A DNA stretch of 64,000 nt from Planctomycetota bacterium (GTDB lineage Bacteria; Planctomycetota; Planctomycetia; Pirellulales; UBA1268). Positions 57,146-64,000 of this stretch are shown here, one piece after another. Within the stretch, counting starts at the first letter, position 1. Each line of letters opens with the position of its first letter. Both the position numbers and the translations under genes were made by a program. The stretch covers positions 1 through 64,000 of the forward strand of contig QWOP01000031.1 of assembly GCA_003669605.1 (NCBI GenBank), written 5' to 3'. The notes below the pieces were generated by a model. That model made no database searches. It was not told the DNA's origin and was given only the letters and a program-made list of their open reading frames with translations.

Positions 57146-58255
57146 ATGCAGACACTTACCCACCCATCCGCGGCGTTGCCGGCCCTGTTCGTCACCTGCG
57201 GCGATCCCGCCGGGATCGGTCCCGAGGTGGTGCTCCAGTCTTGGGTGATGACGCCGGCGCACCGCAGCGCCCGGCTGCGGGTGGTGGCGCCGGCGGGCTT
57301 GTTGCGGGGCGTGCTGGCAACGATCCCCGGGCTCCCCAGGGTGTCGGTGGAAGCGGTAACTGCGGCCGATCAACGCCCATCGGACCCTGGGACGGTGTTG
57401 GCGATCGATCCCGGTGGCGATTCTTCCGCAGTCACACAAGAGACGATAGTCACACCAGGAACGATCTCCGCTGCCGGCGGACGGGCGGCGATGACGGCAC
57501 TGGAAACCGCCTGGGGGTTGGTGCGGGGGGCACAGGCTGGTGCCGCAGCGCTGGTCACCGGTCCTCTCAACAAGGCTGCCATCCACGCCGCCGGGTACGG
57601 CGTCCCCGGACACACCGAATGGCTGGCGCGGGCCTGCGGCCTCCCCGACCATGACGCCTCGATGATGCTCTGGCTCCCTGCCGAGGATCCTCAAGACCGC
57701 CACGACGGTGGCCGCGGGCTGGGAGTGGTGCACGTCACGCTGCACCAATCGCTGGCCACGGCCGTCGCGAAGGTATCAGTGGCCGGTATCGTTGCCGCCG
57801 GCCGCCGGCTCGATCCGTTGCTCGCGGCGCTCCTCGGCCGTCGGCCGCGGATCGCCGTCGCGGCCCTCAATCCGCATGGTGGCGAAGGAGGGCTGTTTGG
57901 TGACGAGGAGTGGAACGTGATCAGCCCCGCAGTGGCAGAACTCGTGGCTGCGGGGATCGATGCCAGCGGTCCGTTCCCCGCCGACACGCTCTTCCTCCGG
58001 GCCGCCAGGGGAGCCTTCGATGGCGTAGTGGCCATGTATCACGACCAAGGGCACATTCCGGTGAAATTGCTGGGCATGCACCGGGCCGTCAATATCACCC
58101 TCGGGCTGCCGCTGGTGCGGACGAGCGTGGCTCACGGCACCGCATTCGACATCGTCGGCTGCGGACGAGCCGATCCGGCAAGCATGCTGGCCGCCATCGA
58201 TGCCGCGGTGCGATTGCTGGGGGCGGGGTGGCGCGGCGATCGCTGCGCTTCGTGA
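57146..58255 (+). CDS. pdxA: 4-hydroxythreonine-4-phosphate dehydrogenase PdxA
   Basis: Oxidises 4-phosphohydroxythreonine in the DXP-dependent pathway to pyridoxal 5'-phosphate. 369 residues from the ATG at 57146. Family signposts: CGDPAGIGPEVV near the N-terminus, GPLNKAAI, GHTEWLA with a metal-binding His, ALNPHGGEGG, YHDQGHIPVKLLG with another ligand, and GTAFDIVG. No N-terminal extension. It is divergent from the membrane protein gene (124-bp gap) and convergent with the LolA-like gene. Confidence 0.95.
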   Translation: MQTLTHPSAALPALFVTCGDPAGIGPEVVLQSWVMTPAHRSARLRVVAPAGLLRGVLATIPGLPRVSVEAVTAADQRPSDPGTVLAIDPGGDSSAVTQETIVTPGTISAAGGRAAMTALETAWGLVRGAQAGAAALVTGPLNKAAIHAAGYGVPGHTEWLARACGLPDHDASMMLWLPAEDPQDRHDGGRGLGVVHVTLHQSLATAVAKVSVAGIVAAGRRLDPLLAALLGRRPRIAVAALNPHGGEGGLFGDEEWNVISPAVAELVAAGIDASGPFPADTLFLRAARGAFDGVVAMYHDQGHIPVKLLGMHRAVNITLGLPLVRTSVAHGTAFDIVGCGRADPASMLAAIDAAVRLLGAGWRGDRCAS

Positions 58256-58280
58256 ATGGGACAGCAAACACTGCCCCCGG

Positions 58281-59441
58281 TCACTGCCGCATCGGATGGA
58301 CGTTGGGAACGTAGGTCTCGGTGATATCGGCAAGCCCCTCGGTGGCTGGCTTGTACACAAACACCGAGACATCGATCGGGTCACCGATCCGCACATCGTA
58401 AAACTCGAGCAAGCCCACAACCTGTGTCGGCTGGGGGGGCACAGGCCGGCGACCGGGAATTGCCAGCCACTCGATCCGGCAGGGGAACAATTCCCGCTTG
58501 CTGATCGCCAACCGCACACTCCAAGGCATCCCTTCGGGGATGTCCTGGGGCCCCACTCCCTGCTCACTCTTAATCGCCTCGGCCTGATCCTTGAGCAGCC
58601 ACGCCAACGCATCGAGATTCCAGGTCCCCTCGATACTCCATATCGGCACGTCATCGATCATCGCCGAGGTGATGGAGACGAAGCGGAAGTACTGCCGCAG
58701 CAGCGCCAAGTCGCGTTGCACGCCCCCCAGATAGGCGGATTGGTCCTTGCGGTGCCCGATCCCCAGTAATTCCAGGCGCTCACGGACACGGCGGACATCG
58801 ATCCGTTCCACGTGTGGAGGATGCGGCCCCAGGCGACGGTAGTTCCAGGCAAACAGACCATCGCAAATGTCCAAGACCTCGAACTCCTCGGTTTTGGCGC
58901 TGAGCCGGTATTCGTAGCGGTAGCGTTGATCTTCAGCGACACCAGACTGAATGTAGCGCCCAGTTCCCTTGAGAACGGTGTCACCAACCCGTACCAATTG
59001 ACGGACGCGGGCCGAGAGCGCCGGGGTCCGGGTGAGGCCGCCAAACGCCGCCGCCACCACCCGCTCCGCCCTCCCCGCTTGATCGATTGCCGACTCCTCG
59101 GGCCCGGGAGCGGCCGCAACGCTTGCGACAGGCGAGACTGCTGCGGCGGTGACCGCGGTCGAAGCATCGATCACGTCCGGAGTCGCCGGCAAGTCGGCCG
59201 TGGCCGCCCGTTGGTAGACGCTGCCGCCGGTTGCCGGGGCCCCGTCCGCCGGAAGCGGGGCATCGACCAGCCCCCTGGCCGGCCCCGCAAACAACCACAC
59301 GCACAGCCACGCTCCGACCATCGCCAGGGTGATGCCGCGTGGGCGCAGGGGCTGAGGGCACAACGCCCTCGGGGACGGTCGCCGGCGGAGCCGACGCAAT
59401 CCGGGGAGTCTGCGGGGGAGGGTGTCCGGTACGGTCGTCAC
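58281..59441 (-). CDS. Exported protein with LolA-like fold (hypothesis)
   Basis: About 386 residues if GTG at 59441 is the start; the true start is unclear because no strong ribosome-binding site is found. A hydrophobic segment (about 40-60: LAMVGAWLCVWLFAGPARG) is a signal peptide. A low-complexity Ala/Pro/Val stretch follows. The C-terminal 270 residues contain repeated beta segments (GTGRYIQSGVAEDQRYRYEYRL, FEVLDICDGLFAWNYRRL) similar to the outer-membrane lipoprotein carrier fold. Homologous planctomycete proteins are uncharacterised. Divergent from the lipoprotein operon by 230 bp. Confidence 0.62.
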   Translation of the reverse strand: MTTVPDTLPRRLPGLRRLRRRPSPRALCPQPLRPRGITLAMVGAWLCVWLFAGPARGLVDAPLPADGAPATGGSVYQRAATADLPATPDVIDASTAVTAAAVSPVASVAAAPGPEESAIDQAGRAERVVAAAFGGLTRTPALSARVRQLVRVGDTVLKGTGRYIQSGVAEDQRYRYEYRLSAKTEEFEVLDICDGLFAWNYRRLGPHPPHVERIDVRRVRERLELLGIGHRKDQSAYLGGVQRDLALLRQYFRFVSITSAMIDDVPIWSIEGTWNLDALAWLLKDQAEAIKSEQGVGPQDIPEGMPWSVRLAISKRELFPCRIEWLAIPGRRPVPPQPTQVVGLLEFYDVRIGDPIDVSVFVYKPATEGLADITETYVPNVHPMRQ

Positions 59442-59671
59442 GAGTTTGAGGGTTTTACCAAAGAAATGATCGGTTTCTGGACGAACTTGTTGGGGCGGGT
59501 GATGGCGTCCGGTCGCGGGTCTTACGGCATCTGCCGTGGGACACGAGTGTACGGAGGCCCACCCGGCGGGCCCAAGGTGGATTCCCACCTCCGGTGCTCG
59601 CAGAGGCATGGCAGACGAATTTTGTTCGAGCAGGCACACGCGACCCGATCGCAGGCTTTGGAGGTGATCCG

Positions 59672-60940
59672 ATGGTGAAACGACATCTACAGGGCTTCGT
59701 CGGCTTGTCGCTGGCAGCCTCCTTGACCGGCTGCCATATCCCGGCGAATTCGCCCTTCACGGGGCTGGCACAGATCCGGCCGGTCGCCACTCCGCACACC
59801 AACGTGGCCCCACCGGCTGCGATGCTCCAGCACCCCGGGCCGGGTGTCGAAGGCCCCGGGCCGGGAGTCATCTCCCCGGTGGGCTACGAAGAAATGCTGG
59901 CCGCCAACGGCGTCGATGCCGGAGGGATGGGGGGCCCCGGAGGGATGGGCGGGCCCGGGTACGGAATGAATGCCCCGGTCTCGCAGATCGGCTTCATCGG
60001 GCCCGACGGCATGCAGATCCACTGGGACGTCACGGAATTCGGCGGTTTCGACTCCGAGCCGTTGATCACGCCAGGCCGCTACGACTTCGTGCAGGGGGCG
60101 ATCTACCGGCTGAAGCTCACCGACATCCCCGGACAGGAGGGGCTGGAACTCTATCCAACGCTGGAAGTGGCACCGGTCACTCCGCGGACCGATGCCTTCC
60201 TGGCGCACAATGCCATTCCCTTCCAACTCACGGATGAGGATCTCGACCAGGTGACCAGCGGCAACTTCGTCACCAAGGTGGTCTACCTCCCCGATCCGGA
60301 ATACCAGGAACTGGCCGTCGCCGGAGTCGAGACCTTGGTGAGCACACGGCTCGATCCCGGCTGCGATCCGGTCGTCGAGGCGGACCGTCGCGGTTCGATC
60401 ATGGCGATCATCCGCATCGGCAACAAGGATCTGGAGTCTCCCGGTAGGGGAGGCGCTGGGGCTCTGGCCGGCAATGGTGGAGCGGGTGGCGCTGGGGGGC
60501 CAGGAGGTTCGGCGGCCTGTCCGATGCCGTTGGGCGTGCCTTGCGGTGGTGATCCATCGCAACTTCCGCCGGCGTTCCTGGCTGGGATGACAGCTCCCGT
60601 GTATGGCATGCCAATCACCGGCACGCCGATCGGACTGCCAGGCCCGGCCCACATCCCACTGGGGGTCCCCGCTGGTCTGCGACGGCACACGATCACCAAT
60701 CACACCAAGATGCATATCCCGGCCCCGACGAGCGAACTCAAGCTCCACGTGCAGCAGTATCCCGGCCTGAGTTACCCCAAGCCGGCACACCGGGCTTACA
60801 TCTTGGAACGGTCTGACGTGCCGAACATCCGGCTCCGCCAGCCTGACGAGGACCGGCTGCGGTTCGTCGGCAACGGTGGCCCAGACCCCGACACCGCGGC
60901 TGGTGAGTGCCCGCCGGCCCCAGAGGATTACATCCCCTGA
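59672..60940 (+). CDS. Surface lipoprotein, paralogue of the next gene
   Basis: 422 residues from the ATG at 59672, with GGAGGTGATC just upstream, one of the best ribosome-binding sites here. Lipobox LTGC at about 18-21. A Gly/Met/Pro-rich segment (around 90-105, GGMGGPGGMGGPGYGM) follows, then a beta domain with YRLKLTDIPGQEGLELYPTLEV and GNFVTKVVYLPDPE. A second Gly-rich region and a long tail with conserved-looking PRPAHRA-type motifs end the protein. It shares its central domain with the downstream protein. Likely outer-membrane or surface-anchored by lipid. Confidence 0.78.
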   Translation: MVKRHLQGFVGLSLAASLTGCHIPANSPFTGLAQIRPVATPHTNVAPPAAMLQHPGPGVEGPGPGVISPVGYEEMLAANGVDAGGMGGPGGMGGPGYGMNAPVSQIGFIGPDGMQIHWDVTEFGGFDSEPLITPGRYDFVQGAIYRLKLTDIPGQEGLELYPTLEVAPVTPRTDAFLAHNAIPFQLTDEDLDQVTSGNFVTKVVYLPDPEYQELAVAGVETLVSTRLDPGCDPVVEADRRGSIMAIIRIGNKDLESPGRGGAGALAGNGGAGGAGGPGGSAACPMPLGVPCGGDPSQLPPAFLAGMTAPVYGMPITGTPIGLPGPAHIPLGVPAGLRRHTITNHTKMHIPAPTSELKLHVQQYPGLSYPKPAHRAYILERSDVPNIRLRQPDEDRLRFVGNGGPDPDTAAGECPPAPEDYIP

Positions 60941-61076
60941 GCGGCCCAGAGTCTGATGTGCGGGCCGGTTTCAACACGGCCCGCACATCCCCTCCGGCTG
61001 GGTCTGCGACGGTTGTCTTCCCTGAAGTCTCTTCCCTTGTCTCACCGCACTCTTTCACAGCTTCGACGAACTTCCC

Positions 61077-61817
61077 ATGAACACTCACCGCAACACCGGA
61101 CGCACGGCCGGTACGACAGCGCGGTGGCAGGCTGCCGGGACGCTGTCCCGGGAGGCCGTCCGGACAGGGACCGTGCTGCGGGTGGTCTGTGGGCTGCTGA
61201 CAGCCGCCAGTTTCATCCTCCCCATCGCGACGCTCCAGGGCGCCGAGGTCGGGGAGGATGGAACGGCGGGCATTCTTGTCAGCCCACCCATGCCGGGAGC
61301 GATTGGCGCCCACCGACCCCCGCAGGCCGGTCCCTGTCCGGAAGCCTCCCTTGCCGTGGCACTCCAGCCGGTTTCGATCCGGGGGCCGAAGGGGATGACG
61401 GTCTCAGCAGAGACCTTCGAGGGGTGGTCGGCACCGCAAGCCGCCCCGTTCCGCACCGCGCTCTTGGTGGGCGCGACCTACCGGCTCCGGATCGGTGGTC
61501 TCGGTGGATACGAAGGGCTCGAGGTCTATCCGACGCTCCGCATCCTCGCCCGTCTGGCAACTCCCCCCGGCATGGATCACCGCTTCCCGGTGGAGGTTGT
61601 GATCGACGAGAACGACCTCGTCATGGCGCTGGATGGTGGGTTCGTGCGGCGGGTGGTCTACATGGACTGCGATCCCGACACCGCCGACATCGCTGCGGCG
61701 GATTGGTTTGATGTCCGGCCTGGCGATGACGCCTTGGATATCGCCGCCACACTGGGCGCCCCGGTCGCCGAACTGATCCTTGGCAATCGGCTCCCCACCC
61801 CGGGAGTCGTGCCATGA
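61077..61817 (+). CDS. Exported protein, paralogue of the preceding lipoprotein domain
   Basis: 246 residues. A signal peptide is around 31-56 after a long basic N-terminal stretch. The domain around 125-225 (YRLRIGGLGGYEGLEVYPTLRI, GGFVRRVVYMDCDPD, AELILGNR) aligns in order with the upstream lipoprotein, showing duplication. It carries no lipobox. Its 3' end overlaps the following gene by 4 nt. Function unknown; part of the surface operon. Confidence 0.72.
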   Translation: MNTHRNTGRTAGTTARWQAAGTLSREAVRTGTVLRVVCGLLTAASFILPIATLQGAEVGEDGTAGILVSPPMPGAIGAHRPPQAGPCPEASLAVALQPVSIRGPKGMTVSAETFEGWSAPQAAPFRTALLVGATYRLRIGGLGGYEGLEVYPTLRILARLATPPGMDHRFPVEVVIDENDLVMALDGGFVRRVVYMDCDPDTADIAAADWFDVRPGDDALDIAATLGAPVAELILGNRLPTPGVVP

Positions 61818-63307
61818 AGCCCGCTGGTGCCGCGCCTCTGATCCGCTGGCTGACGATCGCCGCCGGAGCCGTTCTGTTGGCATCGTGCCGCTCGATCACG
61901 GCGCCGCCGGCTGCGGTGTCGGCGTTCATGGCAACCGCGATTGTGGCCGAGGCAGACTCCATCGACGGCCCGGGAGCAGCAGCGGATACAAGCCCCAAAA
62001 CGACGTCAGCCACCACACCCGTTAATAGCCAAACGGCAAGCGCCGTGCGGGACAGCGCGGTCCGGCGTGCCGGCCTCGAAATCCCCTCCCCTCCCCTGCC
62101 CCGTTTCGCCCCGAGTGGCGCTGTGCTGCCGGTGCCGCTGGGAAGCGGTCCCGCAGTCGTGGCTGTCGGCGGCTGGTCCCCTGCTGGCGCTGGCCCCGTC
62201 CACGCTGGTGGGGCCTCCTGTGGTCCGGCCTGTCGGGGGACTGCCTGCCATGGTCCGGCCTGCCGCCTCCCTGCCAACCGGCTGGTGGGCCGCGGTGGCG
62301 GCTGCCAGGAGGGAGCCTGTCAGGACTCCGCCTGTGGGCCAGTCGGCCTGCCGATCATCCCGCTGCCGGTGGTCGGTCCCTGCCTGGTGTGCGACGGTGG
62401 CGACCACCAAAAGCCCGCGTACCCGCAGGGGCAAAGCGGCATCGGCAACATCACATCCGGTGACACCGTGGCCCGGTACCGCGCTGCCGGCGGCCCAAAA
62501 CCAGATTTCGACGAGATGGCCGAGGCGCAGGCCTGCCTCGTGGAGTCGAACTGCACCTGCGTCTATGCTCCTCGTTTTTCATCCGTCCGTCAGGTGACAC
62601 GCCCCTTCGAGAATGCGGTTCTCACCGCTCCCCGCGGCCTGGCGCTCGATACCCTCGCCGAAGCCGAGGCCGTTGGGCAGGGCGTCTGCGACAAGACGCA
62701 GCAGACGCAGTTGGTCGCCGCCCGCCGCGTCCAGCCGGGGCTGTCGGTCGAGGATCGGATTCCGGTACTCGCCGTCGACAAGGTGGTGCCGCCGCGGCTC
62801 AAGGAGGCGTTCGACGGCCCCGCCGCCCGCGTCCTCGATCTCCTCCCCGAGAGAGTTCATAACGTCGATGCGCCTCGGCTCAAGATGCGGATCGAAGTCC
62901 CGTTGGCATGGAGTTGCGTCTCAGCCGCGCAGGTGACCGTCAACGGCGAGGCCGCCGACGTGCTGGCGGTCGACCATGGCGTAGCCACGCTGCGACTGGA
63001 GTCTCCGGGGCGCTGCGAACTGACGCTCAGCAAGCGTGCTGGCAGTGACACCGCCAGGCCGGGTGAGGAACTCGACTTCACGATCTTCATGCTCAACTCC
63101 GGCGACCGCCCCCTCACCGATGTGGTGCTGGTGGATGCGGTCCCCGGTCGCCTTGAGGTCATCGAAGGGAGCCCGGTGTCGAACCTTCCTGCCGACATCG
63201 CGACAGCCCGCGGAGAGGACGGATCGACGAAACTCTCCTGGAAGTTCAGCGGCACGCTCAAGCCAGGCCAGAGCGGATTTGTGCGATTCCGCACGATCGT
63301 CCACTGA
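61814..63307 (+). CDS. Cys-rich lipoprotein with DUF11 domain (OmcB-like hypothesis)
   Basis: 497 residues, start ATG overlapping the upstream stop. Lipobox LLASC with Cys at about 25. Residues about 134-195 are very Cys-rich (GGASCGPACRGTACHGPACR and CQEGACQDSACGP, with CLVC after). The C-terminal half ends in a DUF11 repeat with TARPGEELDFTIFMLNSGDRPLTDVVLVDAVP. DUF11 also occurs in the chlamydial Cys-rich OmcB, which is disulfide-crosslinked in the outer envelope; Planctomycetes are in the same superphylum. A role in crosslinking the envelope is inference. The stop is followed by dispersed repeat copy F. Confidence 0.82.
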   Translation: MKPAGAAPLIRWLTIAAGAVLLASCRSITAPPAAVSAFMATAIVAEADSIDGPGAAADTSPKTTSATTPVNSQTASAVRDSAVRRAGLEIPSPPLPRFAPSGAVLPVPLGSGPAVVAVGGWSPAGAGPVHAGGASCGPACRGTACHGPACRLPANRLVGRGGGCQEGACQDSACGPVGLPIIPLPVVGPCLVCDGGDHQKPAYPQGQSGIGNITSGDTVARYRAAGGPKPDFDEMAEAQACLVESNCTCVYAPRFSSVRQVTRPFENAVLTAPRGLALDTLAEAEAVGQGVCDKTQQTQLVAARRVQPGLSVEDRIPVLAVDKVVPPRLKEAFDGPAARVLDLLPERVHNVDAPRLKMRIEVPLAWSCVSAAQVTVNGEAADVLAVDHGVATLRLESPGRCELTLSKRAGSDTARPGEELDFTIFMLNSGDRPLTDVVLVDAVPGRLEVIEGSPVSNLPADIATARGEDGSTKLSWKFSGTLKPGQSGFVRFRTIVH

Positions 63308-63323
63308 TCGGCTGCCGCTATCA

Positions 63324-63363
63324 GCCCGTGGAAAAAGTCATCCCTGACCTTTTTCCACCGGCC
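63324..63363 (-). repeat. Dispersed intergenic repeat, short form, copy F
   Basis: GCCCGTGGAAAAAGTCATCC and TGACCTTTTTCCACCGGCCC, the full hairpin (63328-63358) with a perfect 10-bp GTGGAAAAAG/CTTTTTCCAC core, located 16 nt past the DUF11 gene stop. No distal half is present. The hairpin is nearly identical to that of copy A. The remaining 200 bp to the next gene show no other feature. Confidence 0.85.
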
Positions 63364-63561
63364 CAGAGCGCCCCCCCCAGAGCGCCTCGCTGAGGGCCTC
63401 TCTCCCCGGCCCCTCCCCTTCTCTGCCGGGCTTCTCGGCCGTGGCCGATGAATTCCGCCCTCCTGCATTGCCCGGGTCGGGGCCAGCCCGGTACGATCTC
63501 GCGGAAGAAGTTCCGTCCGTTCGCGCCCCTGCTCCCCCGGGAGCATCCCTGGGAGGATTCC

Positions 63562-64000
63562 ATGTCTGCCGTGTCTGCGAGTCTCCGTCGCTTTTGCCTA
63601 TCCCTCGTGAGTGTCTCGGGCGTCGGGGCCTCGCTCCTGGGGCTCAGCGGACTTGTGATCACATCCGGGCGGGCAGCAGCCCAAGTGGCTGTCGATGACG
63701 TTGCCGATCCCGAGGCGGAGGTGGAGAGCGGAGTCCCCGAGGTGCCCGAGATCCCCGACGGCACCCCTGAGGAGTTGATGACGTTCGTCGACAACCTGCG
63801 GAAACGAAACTTCCGCCCCACGTCGCGCGATCAGGCGATGGCCTTCTTCAAGCAGGTGGCCAGCACCTCGGTGACGGTCGCCGACAAGATCCTCGGTCAG
63901 ATCGAATCAGACGACGAATTCTTCGTTCCCGCTTCGCGGATGAAGCTCGAGAGCCTGACGATGCTCGGACGTCTCGGCGACGAGCAGGCGGGCGACGAGG
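63562..64000 (+). CDS. Exported protein, N-terminal part (runs off the window)
   Basis: Open for 146 codons to the window end, with no stop. ATG at 63562 has GGGAGGATTC upstream. Signal peptide at about 10-40 (FCLSLVSVSGVGASLLGLSG and AAAQ cleavage). Then an acidic spacer and a helical region (PEELMTFVDNLRKRNF, MAFFKQVASTSVTVADKIL). I recall a similar helical N-terminal part in planctomycete TlpA-like redoxin proteins, but the redox domain itself would lie beyond the window. Function therefore not assigned. Confidence 0.75.
   Translation, partial: MSAVSASLRRFCLSLVSVSGVGASLLGLSGLVITSGRAAAQVAVDDVADPEAEVESGVPEVPEIPDGTPEELMTFVDNLRKRNFRPTSRDQAMAFFKQVASTSVTVADKILGQIESDDEFFVPASRMKLESLTMLGRLGDEQAGDE

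Overview
The window looks like part of the chromosome of a planctomycete, most likely from the Pirellulales lineage. No species is claimed. The evidence is the very GC-rich coding DNA, two DUF1559-type proteins with prepilin-like leaders, a TIGR03000-repeat protein, a MoxR/von Willebrand ATPase pair, Ser/Thr kinases including a pseudokinase with a periplasmic part, a DUF11 Cys-rich lipoprotein, and many small proteins of planctomycete-restricted type. I see no tRNA, rRNA, CRISPR array, insertion sequence or prophage.

Layout. 0.2-4.7 kb: a small conserved protein, rsmA and ribE on the minus strand; enolase and two small proteins on the plus strand. 4.7-9.1 kb: vWA protein, MoxR-type ATPase and an orphan histidine kinase, all minus. 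9.5-16 kb: a DUF1559 pseudopilin-like protein, a Gly/Pro-rich membrane protein, a small conserved protein, nadD, priA and a glutamate dehydrogenase. 16-24.6 kb: a pseudokinase-membrane-STN-like fusion, DAHP synthase, MgtE, a dihaem cytochrome c and ThiC. 24.7-30.1 kb: a tight seven-gene operon with three GspF-like membrane proteins and four pseudopilin-like proteins. 30.5-34.6 kb: amt and glnB, then leuA on the other strand. 34.7-39.6 kb: a CzcB/CzcA-type RND efflux pair. 39.6-45.5 kb: a MazG-like protein, a large membrane protein, an ABC ATPase, an exported FKBP isomerase and an exported isoaspartyl methyltransferase. 45.7-52.8 kb: a TIGR03000 protein closed by a strong terminator, a probable membrane pair with an HTTM protein, asd-truA, a Ser/Thr kinase and accA. 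53-58.3 kb: cvpA, a DUF457-like membrane protein, a ZIP transporter, a membrane protein and pdxA. 58.3-64 kb: a LolA-like exported protein, a three-gene surface lipoprotein operon ending in a DUF11 Cys-rich protein, and the start of an exported protein cut by the window edge.

The genes serve central metabolism (eno, aroF, leuA, asd, accA, thiC, pdxA, nadD, ribE, gdhA), nitrogen uptake (amt-glnB), metal handling (MgtE, ZIP, CzcAB-like) and the cell envelope.

The most unusual signal is a dispersed intergenic repeat with six copies in this window. Four are long (about 115-120 bp) and two are hairpin-only (about 32-40 bp). All begin within about 20 nt of a stop codon or contain it. One end is an A/T-rich hairpin of the type GTGGAAAAAG...CTTTTTCCAC. 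The far end of the long form carries GTGGATA, which in two copies is a perfect DnaA-box sequence (TTATCCACA). I do not recognise it as a described element.
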